Notes: generated by a model from the sequence alone, not told the origin. Counted from the first letter of the stretch, positions 34,197 through 48,125 are shown. The stretch is DNA of 64,000 bases from Dietzia lutea (GCF_003096075.1 NZ_CP015449.1:3651001-3715000); one strand, 5' to 3'. Made by a program: numbers and translations.

Positions 34197-34352
34197 CATT
34201 CCGGCAGCGTGGGTGCGCCCAAATACGCTGCCGCTCGGTCTTACGCTGCCCCTCTGGTCCGCATGGCCAGCGCACCCGGGCCGTATCCGCGCATTCCCCC
34301 AGCGCGGGCCGAACGGGCAGCGCATCCGAGGCCACTCGCGCTGGCCGAATGC
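34197..34352. repeat. Dispersed palindromic repeat, copy C
   Basis: The core 34242-34352 matches copies A and B. GCATTCCCCCAGCGCG (34291-34306) faces CGCGCTGGCCGAATGC (34337-34352) with two mismatches, around GGGCCGAACGGGCAGCGCATCC. An extra left arm, GCATTCCGGCAGCGTG, begins at 34198, so this copy looks like a partial double insertion. Bases 34353-34453 hold nothing else recognised. Confidence 0.7.
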
Positions 34353-34453
34353 TCGCTCACGTCCCCGCGGACGTCACGGCGGCTGTTCGCGCGCCGGAGC
34401 GCGGACAGGATGGCACCGAGCCGCACCGGGGGCCGCCCCGGGCGGCGGCGGAG

Positions 34454-35492
34454 TCAGCTGTGCAACGGCGTGATCGGCGGGACGAAGACGCAGCCCACCG
34501 GCCGCGGGTTGTCCGGGTCGAGCGCGTTGAGCACGAGGTCGCGGGCCACCGGGTCGGTGACGATTGAGACGTGCTCGGAGTAGTCCTGCGCGCAGAAGTC
34601 CTGCACCACGTAGTTCTGGGCGTTCGGCCCCTCGACGTAGCCGCTGGTGAACGGGGTGACTATCTCGTCGTAGTGCGTGAGGATGTTCGTGTACCGCACG
34701 TCCGGGTGGTACGGCGTGCCGGTCCGCCACAGGTCGTGGAAGAACTGGCTGCCGGCGAGCACCTGGTTGCAGGCACCACAGCCGACGGTCCGGAGGAAAT
34801 GCTCCACCTCGTCGCGGATCCCCACCTGGCAAAACATGTCGAACGCCTGCGAGTTGAAGAACGCCGTGCTGCCGCGCCACACCGAGCCGAGGCCCACGTA
34901 GTTCTCGACGTACTCGTGACCGCCCAGTTCGTGTTGACGTACACGGCCGGCATGATCGTCCCCTGGGAGTGCCCGACGAGGTCGACCTTCTCCGCGCCGG
35001 TCACCTCGCGCACGCGCTCCACGAACGCCGCCAGCTCGGCCGCCCCCTCCTCCATCGTGCGGGTCCCGCCCAGGGCGCTGAGCGGCCACGGCGCCTGCGG
35101 GTGCGCGCTGTAGGTCAGCGCGTTGACGCATTAGCCCTCGTTGGCCAGCGTCGGCGCGAGGTACGCCCAGTTGTCCTGCCGGTTGAGGAACGTGCCGTGG
35201 ACGAGGACCACCGGCCGCGGGCGGGCCTCGGTGAGCTCGCAGTCCCAGTCGTTGGTGGCCGGGTGCTCGCCGAGCGGGTTCTGGACCTCCGCGCGCAGGC
35301 CGTCGACGAACGACGCGGGGCCGGATGCGGCCCTCCGGCGGTGGGCGCCGGAACTGCGCCGGTGGTGGCGGCGGGCGGCTCGGCGCCGACGTTCGCGGCG
35401 GGCGGCTCGGCGCCGGCCTGCGCCGCCGCGGCCGAGGGGACGACGACGAGCGATACCATCGTTAGGACGAGCGCGGAGACGAGATGTTTCAC
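34454..35492 (-). pseudogene. Secreted lipase/esterase, broken by two frameshifts and a stop
   Basis: Pieces of one alpha/beta-hydrolase are spread over several frames. A GTG start at 35492 gives a signal peptide (VKHLVSALVLTMVSLVVV...AAAA) and a Pro/Ala-rich linker. A frame change near 35333 leads to FVDGLRAEVQNPLGEHPATN and PVVLVHGTFLNRQDNW. A TAA at 35131-35133 stands where homologues have Tyr (ANEG-stop-CVNALTY). The nucleophile motif VGHSQGTIMPAVY follows. A further frame change near 34935 gives ELGGHEYVENYVGLG and the C-terminus. It resembles secreted actinobacterial class-2 lipases. Three lesions favour a true pseudogene, although poor sequence is possible. Confidence 0.7.
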
Positions 35493-35547
35493 GTGAATCC
35501 CTTCGGCGGGCGGCACGCGCCACCCCGCCGCGGTATGGTGAGCCGCT

Positions 35548-35575
35548 ACCGATATATTTGATTTAAACTATCGGT
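35548..35575. promoter_or_regulatory. AT-rich operator between the lipase remnant and gntR
   Basis: ACCGATA (35548-35554) and TATCGGT (35569-35575) form a perfect inverted repeat around a 14-bp AT-rich centre. It lies about 45 bp upstream of the GntR-type gene and 56 bp from the divergent lipase start, so it could control both. The motif ATATATTTGAT inside it recurs at 49648-49658 in another divergent promoter. Confidence 0.55.
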
Positions 35576-35616
35576 CAGTGGCGCCCCACGCGGGTGCTCT
35601 TCCTTGAAGAAACGAG

Positions 35617-36327
35617 GTGGCGGACTTGGCCCCCACACGACTCGCACAGCGTCCGCAGCTCTCCGAGGAGGTCGCCGACCACGTCCGGACGCTCATCATG
35701 AGCGGGGAGATCCGCCCCGGCGACTTCATCCGGCTCGACGAGACCGCCGCCACCCTCGGCGTGAGCGTGACCCCCGTCCGCGAGGCACTGCTCACCCTGC
35801 GCGGGGAGGGCCTGGTCGATCTCGTGCCCCGCCGCGGCTACCTGGTCTCTCCCATGAGCCGCCAGGACATCGAGGACATCTTCTGGCTGCAGGCCGAACT
35901 GTCCAAGCGGATCGTGGACCGGGCCATCACCAGGTACGACGACGCCGCGATCGAGGCCCACGCCCGTCTGATCGACGACTTCGAGGCGGCGTCCGCGGCC
36001 GGCCACGCCGACGGCGTCGTGCACGCCCAGTACGCGATCCACCGGTTTATCAACCGGGTCTCCCGCTCGGACAAGCTCTCGCGCTTCCTGTCCAACGCGG
36101 CCCGGTACATGCCGTACCGCCTCTACGCCGAGGATCCCGAGTGGCGCGCGGGTGCCATCGTCGACCACCGGCGCATGCTGCAGGCCCTGCGAGACAGGGA
36201 CCTCGAGACCGCCCACGACGTGGTGGACGGCGAGTTCGCCAACGGCGCGCGGCTGCTGGTCGCCCACCTCGAGCGGGCCGGCGTGTGGGACGAGGTCCGC
36301 GAACCGGAACTCGCCGCCGAGGCCTGA
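35617..36327 (+). CDS. GntR-family regulator, FCD type
   Basis: The 236-aa product has an N-terminal winged helix (LSEEVADHVRTLIMSGEIRPGD, then VSVTPVREALLTLRGEGLV) and an all-helical FCD ligand-binding domain. Metal-site residues of FCD proteins are likely in HARLIDDFEAA, AIHRFINRV and VDHRRMLQAL. FCD regulators usually sense acids or acyl-CoA-type ligands. The GTG start follows an AAACGAG sequence. It is divergent from the lipase remnant and converges with the lipid-catabolism operon, so control of that region is plausible but unproven. Confidence 0.9.
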   Translation: MADLAPTRLAQRPQLSEEVADHVRTLIMSGEIRPGDFIRLDETAATLGVSVTPVREALLTLRGEGLVDLVPRRGYLVSPMSRQDIEDIFWLQAELSKRIVDRAITRYDDAAIEAHARLIDDFEAASAAGHADGVVHAQYAIHRFINRVSRSDKLSRFLSNAARYMPYRLYAEDPEWRAGAIVDHRRMLQALRDRDLETAHDVVDGEFANGARLLVAHLERAGVWDEVREPELAAEA

Positions 36328-36357
36328 GCACCCGCACCGGCTCCCGCCGCATGCCCC

Positions 36358-36407
36358 GTGGGTCCCGGCGGCGGGCCCGGCGCACGGTCACCCGGCCCCG
36401 GACCCAC
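36358..36407. terminator. Possible bidirectional terminator
   Basis: GTGGGTCC (36358-36365) and GGACCCAC (36400-36407) are perfect inverted arms around a GC-rich centre in the 90-bp gap between the converging gntR and DUF2236 genes. There is no T-run; the call rests on position and symmetry. Confidence 0.4.
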
Positions 36408-36417
36408 CTCGCCGTCG

Positions 36418-37271
36418 TCACATCAACGGACGACCCGTCTTCAGCCGCCACTTCAGGTCGAGCAGCAGCACCCGGTAGGTGATGGTCCGCACCGACTCCG
36501 GCAGGAGGCCGTTGAGCCGCGCCGACACCGCGAGGAAGGCCTCGAAGCGCCGCTGGTCGCGCGGGCTCCACGGCAGGCCGAGCGCGTCGCGGAACTCGCG
36601 GTGCAGGAAACCCGTGGTCACCCACTTGGCGACCCGCCCGAACAGCAGCGTCGCGGGCTGGGGCAGCATCCGTAGTTCCGTGAGGCCCACGAGGTGCTCG
36701 CGGACGGGCGCGTCGAAGTGGACCCTCGACATCCCTCCTTCCAGTACTCCTCGAAGTCCGCGCGGGTCGCCGGCCACTGCTCCGGTCGCACCTGAAGCGT
36801 CGTGCCCAGCGACGGGGCGCTGGCGTAGAAGGCCTCGCGGTCGGGGTCGGTCATGGGGCCGTGCAGCCACTCGAAGACGTCCTCGAACCCGATGTACAGG
36901 CAGGCGGCCACCCACATCTGCAGCTTGGGATCGAGCGCGCTGTACTTCACGCGGCTCTCCGGCGTCGAGTGCACGCGACGGTGGATGCGCGTCACCTCGT
37001 CGCGGTAGACGCGCTTGTCCTCGTCGGTGCCCAGCGTCGCCACCGCCAGGTACTGGAACGTGGTGCGCGCCCGCTTGAAAGGTCGCTTGTAGACGTTGCC
37101 GGCGTCCACGCGGCTCTCCCGCACGCCCCAGCCGACCTCGGGCCATGACAGCTGCATGATGACGTTGGCCACGCCGCTCGCGGCGCCGAGCGAGTCGACC
37201 GCGTCGGTGACGGCGGGCGGGGACGAACGCACCACGGCGGGCGCGGGATTGCGGTGTAGCTCGGTGATCAC
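36418..37271 (-). pseudogene. DUF2236 oxygenase-like gene with one frameshift
   Basis: The family to which rubber oxygenase Lcp and fungal MpaB belong (DUF2236). The first frame (ATG at 37271, MITELHRNPAP) covers most of the domain, including VTRIHRRVHS with the His expected to bind haem, and YSALDPKLQMWVAACLY. Near GAGGGATG (about 36735) the family sequence jumps frame, continuing MSRVHFDAPVREHLVGLTEL to RLKTGRPLM at 36418. One added G would restore about 284 aa. This short run is error-prone, so the gene may be intact in reality. It is last in the thiolase-to-FadD operon, 42 bp after the acyl-CoA ligase. Confidence 0.75.
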
Positions 37272-37313
37272 TACGGCTTCCTCACTCGGCAGTCGGATGG
37301 GGCGCGTCGCTGC

Positions 37314-38906
37314 TCAGACGCCCACGGTGCCGTGCTCGGCGCGCAGCGTGCCCTTGACGACCTTGCCGCTGGCGTTGCGCGGCAGCTCGTCGACGTGGAC
37401 CAGGTGCTTGGGCAGCTTGAACCCGGCGAGCTTGTCGCGCAGCCACTCGGTCAGCTCCTCGAGCGTGAGGTCGGCGACGCCCTCCTCCTCGTGCTGGGCG
37501 ACGACCGCGACCGGGACCTCGCCCCACTTGTCGTCCCGGCGGCCGATGACGGCGACCTCGCGCACCCGCGGGTGCCCGGCGATGACGTTCTCCACCTCGG
37601 CGCAGTAGATGTTCTCGCCGCCGGAGATGATCATGTCCTTCTTGCGGTCGACGACGTAGACGAATCCCTCCTCGTCCATGCGGACCAGGTCGCCGGAGTG
37701 GAACCAGCCGCCCTCGAACGCCTCGGCCGTCTCCTTGGGCTTGTTCCAGTACCCAGCCATCATGGTGGGGCCGCGGTAGACGATCTCGCCGACCTCGCCC
37801 GGTCCGACCGGATCGCCGAACCCGTCGATGACCCGCGCCTGGATGGTGGGGATCACCTTGCCGACGGAACCGAGCTTGCGGATCGCGTCGTCACCGTCGA
37901 GCGCGCAGGTGATGGGGCTCATCTCGGTCTGGCCGAACACCGCGCAGTTGAGCGCGTCCGGGAAGGTCTCCGCCATGGCCCGCAGGATGGTGTCCGTGGA
38001 CGGGGCGGCACCCCAGGAGATGTTGCGCAGCACCAGGTCACGCGGCCGGGCCTGCTGCTCGGCGCAGACGGCCTGCCACTGCACGGGCACGAGGAAGATG
38101 CTGGTGATCTTCTCCGCCTCGAGTGTGTCGAGCAGGGCCGCCGGATCGAACGCCTGGAGCGGGTGGACCACCGTCACGCCGCCGAGCTGGAGGCTCGGGG
38201 CGATGGAGCCGAGGGCGGCGATGTGGAACATCGGCGCCGCGCACAGGGCGCGCCCCTCCTCGTCGAACAGGCGGAACACCCGGATGCAGGTCAGCGACTG
38301 CGCGGTGAGGTTCTGGTACGACAGCATGGCGCCCTTCGGGCGGCCGGTCGTGCCCGAGGTGTACATGATGAGGGCGGTCGAGTCCTCGGGAACGTCGACC
38401 GGCTCGTGCGGCGCGCCCTCCTCGGCGATCGCGTCGGCGAAGGTCGTCTGCTCCTCGACACCGCTCTCGCCGCCGATGACGATGTGGGCGCCCGGCTCCT
38501 CACCCTGTGCCCGGATGGCGCCGACGAGCGGCGCGAGCATCGCGTCGGTGATGACGACCTTGGGCGTGCAGTCGCTGACGAGGTACGCCAGCTCCCCGGG
38601 CGTGAGCCGGAAGTTCACCGGCACCGCGATCGCCCCGAGCTTGTTGATGCCCAGCACGGCCTCGATGAACTCGGGGTTGTTGAGGGTGATGAGCATGACC
38701 CGGTCACCCTTGCCGACGCCGCGGCGCGCGAGGGCGTCGGCGAACCGGTTGCTGCGGTCGCGCAGCTCGGCCCAGGTGGTGGTCTGACCGAGGTAACGCA
38801 GTGCCTCGGCGTCGGGCTTCATCTCTGCGTGGGTGGCGACCCACGTGTTCCAGTTGTTGCGGCGCGCCGCATGCAGCTCGGCGATGGGATCCGTGGCAGT
38901 GGTCAT
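37314..38906 (-). CDS. Acyl-CoA synthetase (FadD-type)
   Basis: Activates a fatty or other carboxylic acid to its CoA thioester via an acyl-adenylate. The 530-aa ANL-family protein has the P-loop MYTSGTTGRPKGAML, then FGQTEMSP, GWFHSGDLVRMDEEGFVYVVDRKKD, and the catalytic Lys in LPRNASGKVVKG. The ATG at 38906 (MTTATDPIAEL) has AAAGG upstream. It lies 43 bp after the crotonase gene in a six-gene operon with thiolase, FadB-like and crotonase enzymes. Substrate chain is not determinable here. Confidence 0.93.
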   Translation of the reverse strand: MTTATDPIAELHAARRNNWNTWVATHAEMKPDAEALRYLGQTTTWAELRDRSNRFADALARRGVGKGDRVMLITLNNPEFIEAVLGINKLGAIAVPVNFRLTPGELAYLVSDCTPKVVITDAMLAPLVGAIRAQGEEPGAHIVIGGESGVEEQTTFADAIAEEGAPHEPVDVPEDSTALIMYTSGTTGRPKGAMLSYQNLTAQSLTCIRVFRLFDEEGRALCAAPMFHIAALGSIAPSLQLGGVTVVHPLQAFDPAALLDTLEAEKITSIFLVPVQWQAVCAEQQARPRDLVLRNISWGAAPSTDTILRAMAETFPDALNCAVFGQTEMSPITCALDGDDAIRKLGSVGKVIPTIQARVIDGFGDPVGPGEVGEIVYRGPTMMAGYWNKPKETAEAFEGGWFHSGDLVRMDEEGFVYVVDRKKDMIISGGENIYCAEVENVIAGHPRVREVAVIGRRDDKWGEVPVAVVAQHEEEGVADLTLEELTEWLRDKLAGFKLPKHLVHVDELPRNASGKVVKGTLRAEHGTVGV

Positions 38907-38949
38907 GGTCTCGGCCTTTCGTGGCGACGGTGGGTGACTGGTGGGTGGG

Positions 38950-42928
<3,979 letters not shown>

Positions 42929-42969
42929 TGGGGTGTTCTCGTCCTTGTAAGGCTGGAGGCCGGCGCTTG

Positions 42970-44187
42970 TCAGAGGCGTTCGATGATGGTGGCGATGCCC
43001 ATCCCGGCACCCACGCAGAGGGTGGCGAGGGCGTAGCGGGCGTCGCGGCGTTCCAACTCGTCCAGGGCGGTGCCGAGGATCATCGCGCCGGTGGCGCCGA
43101 GCGGGTGCCCCATGGCGATCGCGCCGCCGTTGACGTTGATCTTCTCCATCGGTACGTCGAGGTCCTTGGCGAACTTCATGGGCACGGCGGCGAACGCCTC
43201 GTTGACCTCGAACAGGTCGATGTCGTCGATCGCCAGGTCGGCCTTGGCGAGGGCCTTGCGGGCGGCGGGGGTCGGTCCGGTGAGCATGATCGTGGGCTCG
43301 GATCCGACGACCGCGGCGGAGACGATCCGCGCACGGGGCTTCAGGCCGTTGCGCTCGCCGGCCTCGGCGCCGCCGATGAGCATCGCGGTGGCGCCGTCGA
43401 CGATGCCGGAGGAGTTGCCGGCGTGATGGACGTGGTCGAGCTTCTCGACCGAGTGGTACTTCTGCAGCGCCACGGCGTCGAATCCGGCTTGCTCGCCGAG
43501 CGCGGCGAAGGACGGCTTGAGGTTCGCGAGGTCGTCGGCGGTGGTGCCTCGACGGATGTGCTCGTCGTGGTCGAGCACGACCTGGCCGGCGAGGTCGACG
43601 ACGGGGACGACCGAATCGGCGAACCGGCCGGAGTCCCACGCGGCGCACGCCAGCTCCTGCGAGCGGGCGGCAAACTCGTCGACATCGCGGCGGGAGAAGC
43701 CCTCCAGCGTGGCGATGAGGTCGGCGCCGATGCCCTGGGGCACGAACGAGGTCTCGTAGTTGACGCGCGGGTTCTGCGCCCAGGCGCCACCGTCGGAGCC
43801 CATGGGCACGCGCGACATCGACTCGACGCCGCCGGCGATGACGAGGTCCTCCCATCCGGCGCGGACCTTCTGCGCCGCGAGGTTCACCGCCTCCAGGCCT
43901 GAGGCACAGAAGCGGTTCTCCTGGACGCCCGCCACGGTCTCCGGCAGACCCGCGGCGATCGCGGCGACGCGAGGCAGCACCGCACCCTGCTCGCCGACCG
44001 GGCCGACGATGCCCATGACCACGTCCTCGATCTGCGCGGGGTCGAGTCCACCGTTGCGCTCGACGATGGACCGCAGGACGCCGACCGCGAGGTCGATCGG
44101 GGCGACGCTGTAGAGCGAGCCGCTGGACTTGCCTCGTCCGCGGGGCGTGCGCACCGCGTCGTAGATGAAGGCCTCGGGCACTGACAT
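42970..44187 (-). CDS. Acetyl-CoA acyltransferase (FadA-type thiolase)
   Basis: Cleaves 3-ketoacyl-CoA to acetyl-CoA and a shortened acyl-CoA. The 405-aa product has the acylated Cys94 in [13 protein letters not shown], the His in [18 protein letters not shown] and the second Cys in [11 protein letters not shown]. The ATG at 44187 begins [15 protein letters not shown]. It is the first gene of the operon that runs to the DUF2236 gene and is divergent from the double-TetR regulator, with a palindrome in the shared promoter. Confidence 0.95.
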   Translation of the reverse strand: MSVPEAFIYDAVRTPRGRGKSSGSLYSVAPIDLAVGVLRSIVERNGGLDPAQIEDVVMGIVGPVGEQGAVLPRVAAIAAGLPETVAGVQENRFCASGLEAVNLAAQKVRAGWEDLVIAGGVESMSRVPMGSDGGAWAQNPRVNYETSFVPQGIGADLIATLEGFSRRDVDEFAARSQELACAAWDSGRFADSVVPVVDLAGQVVLDHDEHIRRGTTADDLANLKPSFAALGEQAGFDAVALQKYHSVEKLDHVHHAGNSSGIVDGATAMLIGGAEAGERNGLKPRARIVSAAVVGSEPTIMLTGPTPAARKALAKADLAIDDIDLFEVNEAFAAVPMKFAKDLDVPMEKINVNGGAIAMGHPLGATGAMILGTALDELERRDARYALATLCVGAGMGIATIIERL

Positions 44188-44255
44188 TGGTGGGAGATCC
44201 CTTCCGCGCTCGGGCCCGCCGGGGCCGCCGGGCGGGCGGTCTCGACGGATCCGAT

Positions 44256-44267
44256 CACATATATGTG
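44256..44267. promoter_or_regulatory. Palindromic operator between fadA-type operon and double-TetR gene
   Basis: CACATATATGTG is a perfect 12-bp palindrome inside an AT-rich island of an otherwise GC-rich region. The longer GATCACATATAT (44253-44264) recurs exactly at 49642-49653, between the aldehyde dehydrogenase and acyl-CoA dehydrogenase genes. Position between divergent catabolic and regulator genes suggests a TetR-type operator. Confidence 0.6.
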
Positions 44268-44283
44268 TGAATTGGGGTTTACT

Positions 44284-45705
44284 ATGGCCACTGTAACCCG
44301 TGTTGTCAAGATCACACATGGTTCCGTCGAACCCGAGAGCCGAGACGCCGTGACACTGCCTCCCCCGCCTCCCGCGCCCGCGCTGTCACCTCCCGCCGCG
44401 GGCTCGCGACGTGCGGAGATAGCCCTCGTGGCGGCCGAGGAGTTCACCCGCCGCGGTTATCACTCGACCCGCGTCGAGCACATCGCCGAGCGCCTGGATC
44501 TCACGCCAGGGGCGCTGTACCGGCACGTGCCGGGCAAGTACGAGATGTTCCGCGACGCCGTGGCCGTGCTGGTGTCCGAGCTCGAGGCCGCCGCGGGATC
44601 CTGCGCGGCGCCCGGCGGTGATGCCGGAGGAGGGGCCGTAGGGAGCGCGGGAGGCGGTGCCGACGAGGCGGGCGCGGGGCCCGACGATGACGCCGCGTTG
44701 GCGCAGCTGGTCGACGCGGTCACCCGGGTCACTCTCACCCACCGGCCGCGCGCGGCCCTGTACCGCTGGCAGGCGCGGTACCTCGCGCCGGAGGACCGCG
44801 CCGCGGTGGTCGCCGCCGACGCCCGCGTGCGCCGCCGGCTCGCCGTAGCCGTCCGGGGACGACGACGAGGTGGGCCGGCCGCCGGAGCGGGTTCGGCGGC
44901 GGGGGCGATCTTGTCGTGCATCGCCTCGCTGGGGCACCACCGGATCGGGATCGACGACTCCGGCGCCGTGGCGCTGATGACCTCGATCGCCGAGGACCTG
45001 GCGGCGTCCGTGCCGCAGGCGGGACGCACACCCGCCGCGGCGACGAGACGCGCGTCCGACGCGGGAACCGGCCCGTCCCTCAACGGCTCGGCCCTCAACG
45101 GCTCGGCGGGACCGGCCGGACGGCTCCGGGGTGGCGCGGCGACGCGGGAGGGCGCCATCGCCGCGGCGATCGAGCGCTTCCACTCGTCGGGGTACGACAG
45201 CGTGACGATGGAGGCGATCGGCGCCGACGTGGGTGTGGCGGCGTCCGCACTGTACCGGTACTTCCCGGGGAAGTCGGCGTTGCTGACAGCCGCCGTGGAC
45301 AGGACGGCCGTCCTGGTCGGGGATTTGCTGGACCGCCATGCCGCCTGGCACAGCGCCGACGCCGACCCGGCCGAGGTGCTGGTGGATCTGTTGGAGCAGT
45401 ACGTGGCGATCGCGTTCTCCCACGGTCCGGAGCTGATGCTGTACCACTCGGAGTTGGGCTCGCTCGGCGACGACGACCGGCGTCGTATCCGGCGCGCCCA
45501 GCGCGGTCAGCTGGACCGGTGGGCGGGGCTGCTCCTCGAGGCGGCGCGTGCGCGGGGTGGGCCGCCGACCGACGTCGACATCGCCCGGATCCGTGTCCAC
45601 GCCGCCCTGGCGGTGGTCCTCGACGGGGGGCGCGGCACGGGATTCGACCCGGCGGTGGCCGGCCGTCTCGCGGAGTTGGCGCGGGTCGTCCTCCTCCCCC
45701 GCTGA
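44284..45705 (+). CDS. Tandem double-TetR transcriptional regulator
   Basis: One 473-aa chain holds two TetR-type DNA-binding domains. The first has [18 protein letters not shown] and [20 protein letters not shown], the second [19 protein letters not shown] and [20 protein letters not shown], each followed by its own helical ligand-type region. Gly/Ala-rich linkers join them. The two HTH motifs are alike, so a gene duplication and fusion is likely, giving a single chain that could act like a TetR dimer. Start is uncertain: ATG at 44284, or a GTG about 22 codons later. It is divergent from the thiolase operon and probably represses it. Confidence 0.85.
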   Translation: MATVTRVVKITHGSVEPESRDAVTLPPPPPAPALSPPAAGSRRAEIALVAAEEFTRRGYHSTRVEHIAERLDLTPGALYRHVPGKYEMFRDAVAVLVSELEAAAGSCAAPGGDAGGGAVGSAGGGADEAGAGPDDDAALAQLVDAVTRVTLTHRPRAALYRWQARYLAPEDRAAVVAADARVRRRLAVAVRGRRRGGPAAGAGSAAGAILSCIASLGHHRIGIDDSGAVALMTSIAEDLAASVPQAGRTPAAATRRASDAGTGPSLNGSALNGSAGPAGRLRGGAATREGAIAAAIERFHSSGYDSVTMEAIGADVGVAASALYRYFPGKSALLTAAVDRTAVLVGDLLDRHAAWHSADADPAEVLVDLLEQYVAIAFSHGPELMLYHSELGSLGDDDRRRIRRAQRGQLDRWAGLLLEAARARGGPPTDVDIARIRVHAALAVVLDGGRGTGFDPAVAGRLAELARVVLLPR

Positions 45706-45819
45706 GCCCCGCACCGCGCTGGGGACGGCCGGGGCGATCGCGGCAGGTGGCCGGCGGGCGACCCGGGGCGGGCGCCAGTCGGAATGCGGCGGGCGACCGG
45801 CGGGGGGCTGCCCGTCGGC

Positions 45820-47052
45820 TCAGGCGATCGGCTGCACCGTCCCGCGGGAGTAGCGTGCGATCTGCCGACGGATGCGGCGGTCGCCGCGCCGCTCGAGCGC
45901 CCACCGCACCCTCGGCGACACCGCGGCCGCCCCGTGGGCGAGGGCGTTGGCGGGGATGATGACCGCCGGGTACCAGGGCACGGCCGGCTGCTGCCCGAGT
46001 TCCCTCATCCCGGCCAGGCCGTTGAGGTACGTGGCGATGGCCCGGTGCCGGGCGACGTCGAGCTGGCGCCGCAGTGTCGCCAGGCGCGGGAAGCCGGTCA
46101 TCCCGTAGGACTCCAGCAACGACTCGGCCAGCACCACGGAGTTGTCGTCGGGCGGCGGCGAGATGCGCAGGAAGTGGTACATGTCCCGCAGCGCCCGGCG
46201 GGGCCGCTCGTGCAGGAAGTCCTCGTCGACGCCCATGACCAGGCCCACCCAGCGCCACAGGTGCATGACGGCCCGCGCGTCGCGGGGCGAGTGCGGGATC
46301 CCCAGCACGAGTGTCCCCAGCAGGAACGTGGCAGAGAAGAGGCCGTTGGTGGCGGCCATGTCGCCCTGGTTGATCGGCATGCCCTTGGCCGCGGTGTCCC
46401 AGCCCTTGTCGAGCATCGCCCGGTTCACCCGCGCGTGCATCAGGCGCACGTGGACGGTCATCTCCCAGCCCCGGCTCCCCGGTCGCCAGCCGCCCGGTGC
46501 CGCGACCGCGTGCCACCAGGCCATCGTCTCGGCGATGCGCCGGGACGTGCCCTCGCCCGTGAGCCGGCCCGTCGAGGTGAGCACCTCGGTGGTGGCGGAC
46601 GGCCGGTAGCCGCCGAGCAGCGCGAGATCCCCGAGCACGTCCTGCCCGGTCAGTCCCGCCCGGAGGCAGACGCGGGCCCCGCGGTCGGCCAGGTCCGGAT
46701 CGAGCCAGTCGGGCAGGTCCGTGACCGACCGGACGAAGGCGTGGACCTCCTCCGGCTCGTCGGCCGGCAGCGGACGACCGGCGATCGCCTCGTCGAGGGC
46801 CTCCCGCAGCCGGGACATCGACGTGTCCCCGCGCGAGATGGCCTCGAGGAGGGCGTCGGCCGCGGGATCACCGCTCATCAGCGCCCGGGAGATCCTCGCC
46901 CGCTCGGCGGGCGTCGGGCCCGAGCGTACGTCGGCGAACGGCCGGAGCATGCGGGCGGCCCTGCGCCCCCACGCCTCGTCGGCGGCGAACCGGGCCGGGG
47001 CGCCCGCCGGGCGGACGGGTGCCGGGCGGGCGGGTGCGGACCGGAGCGTCAC
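45820..47052 (-). CDS. Lcp-like DUF2236 oxygenase
   Basis: The 410-aa product resembles latex-clearing protein (rubber oxygenase) of the DUF2236 family: EMTVHVRLMHARVNRAML with the RxxxH-type haem ligand, followed by WDTAAKGMPINQGDMAAT and AVMHLWRWVGLVMGV. Lcp cleaves C=C bonds of polyisoprene with O2 and a b-type haem. No signal peptide is seen after the GTG start at 47052, so unlike secreted Lcp it may act on an intracellular substrate. The start overlaps the upstream gene's stop (GTGA), so it is co-translated with a second DUF2236-like protein. Confidence 0.8.
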   Translation of the reverse strand: MTLRSAPARPAPVRPAGAPARFAADEAWGRRAARMLRPFADVRSGPTPAERARISRALMSGDPAADALLEAISRGDTSMSRLREALDEAIAGRPLPADEPEEVHAFVRSVTDLPDWLDPDLADRGARVCLRAGLTGQDVLGDLALLGGYRPSATTEVLTSTGRLTGEGTSRRIAETMAWWHAVAAPGGWRPGSRGWEMTVHVRLMHARVNRAMLDKGWDTAAKGMPINQGDMAATNGLFSATFLLGTLVLGIPHSPRDARAVMHLWRWVGLVMGVDEDFLHERPRRALRDMYHFLRISPPPDDNSVVLAESLLESYGMTGFPRLATLRRQLDVARHRAIATYLNGLAGMRELGQQPAVPWYPAVIIPANALAHGAAAVSPRVRWALERRGDRRIRRQIARYSRGTVQPIA

Positions 47053-48119
47053 GCCACGGCCTCTCCCGGTGCGCCGTGCGCCACCGGGCACGCGCCCATC
47101 CGGTCGCGCGGCTGGATGGGGCACGCCCCCAGGTCAGCGGGCCGGTAGCCCTCCGGGTACCCGGGGTACGTCCGGTTCTCGGTCCCGCGCGAGCCCAGCT
47201 CGTGGCGACGGACCGGCATCCAGCGGACGACCTTCGATCGCGCCCGCAACGCCCCGTACGCGGCCTTCCGCAACGCCGACGGCTGCCACGGGAACCCGAA
47301 GGCCCGGGTCATGTCGTCGTCGATCAGCGACTGCACGACCCTGCGCACCACCGGCCGGGCCGCCTCGGGGTACCAGGAACACATGAGGTCCAGGGTGTAC
47401 GTGCCGATCAGCTCGTTGCTCGGGGCGTAACGCATCGTGCGCGCCTCGTAGTCGTCCCGCCAGCGCCGGAACTCCCCGATGTCCTCGGGGATGTCCGCGA
47501 TCTTCATCCGCTGGCCCACCCCGCGGTAGAAGTGGAACGCGGCCAGGCGCTCGTTCGGGTGCAGGCGCCGCCACCCGTTCGCGTCGATCCACTCCAGCGG
47601 CTCGTAGATGAACGTCGACAGGACGTAGAGCATGTCGTCATTCGTGATGTCGTACCGGGCGTGCTGGCGGTTGATCACCCGCAACGCCTCCTTGCCGCGC
47701 GGCGAGTCATAGCCGTGCTCGACGAGCTCCACCATGAGCAGCGCCGTGTCGTCGTACCGCTTCTGTGGGTGGTCGCGGAAGTTGCCCGCCTCCTCCAGCA
47801 CGGCCGACACCGACGGGATGCAGTAGGTCCTGTACAGCGCCAGCTCAAGGGCGCGCTGGTAGTCCCACGGGAACTCGTACGTCGAGGTGATGCGATGGAT
47901 CTCCGCCGCGTCCGCCACCGGGTCCAGCGTCGCGATGAGATCCCGCCAGTACCACCGCCCGGGCTTGAGCGGGACCCGCGCCGTCAGCGGGTGTTCGACT
48001 GCCGAGTCCACGACGAGGTCGGCCGGGATCGTCCCGAACACCCCGGGCAGAGCGGGCCGATCGGAGTCCGAGGCCCTCGTCGTGGTCTCCCCGGTCTTCT
48101 CCGGAGTAGTGGCGGTCAT
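47049..48119 (-). CDS. DUF2236/MpaB-like protein with Cys-Pro tail
   Basis: The 356-aa product shows the family pattern VINRQHARYDITNDDMLYVL with a candidate haem-binding His, then FHFYRGVGQRMKIADIP. The C-terminus carries a doubled motif, LGACPIQ and MGACPVAHG, that could bind a metal or haem; I know no precedent. It lies 6 bp after the aldehyde dehydrogenase and overlaps the Lcp-like gene, so the three form one operon. An oxygenase that yields aldehydes next to an aldehyde dehydrogenase is a sensible pairing. Confidence 0.75.
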   Translation of the reverse strand: MTATTPEKTGETTTRASDSDRPALPGVFGTIPADLVVDSAVEHPLTARVPLKPGRWYWRDLIATLDPVADAAEIHRITSTYEFPWDYQRALELALYRTYCIPSVSAVLEEAGNFRDHPQKRYDDTALLMVELVEHGYDSPRGKEALRVINRQHARYDITNDDMLYVLSTFIYEPLEWIDANGWRRLHPNERLAAFHFYRGVGQRMKIADIPEDIGEFRRWRDDYEARTMRYAPSNELIGTYTLDLMCSWYPEAARPVVRRVVQSLIDDDMTRAFGFPWQPSALRKAAYGALRARSKVVRWMPVRRHELGSRGTENRTYPGYPEGYRPADLGACPIQPRDRMGACPVAHGAPGEAVA

Positions 48120-48125
48120 GTCACA

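Noticed and set aside
35131-35133. TAA in the lipase as an amber-like recoding site
   Set aside because: No recoding mechanism for TAA is known here, and the same gene has two further frameshifts.
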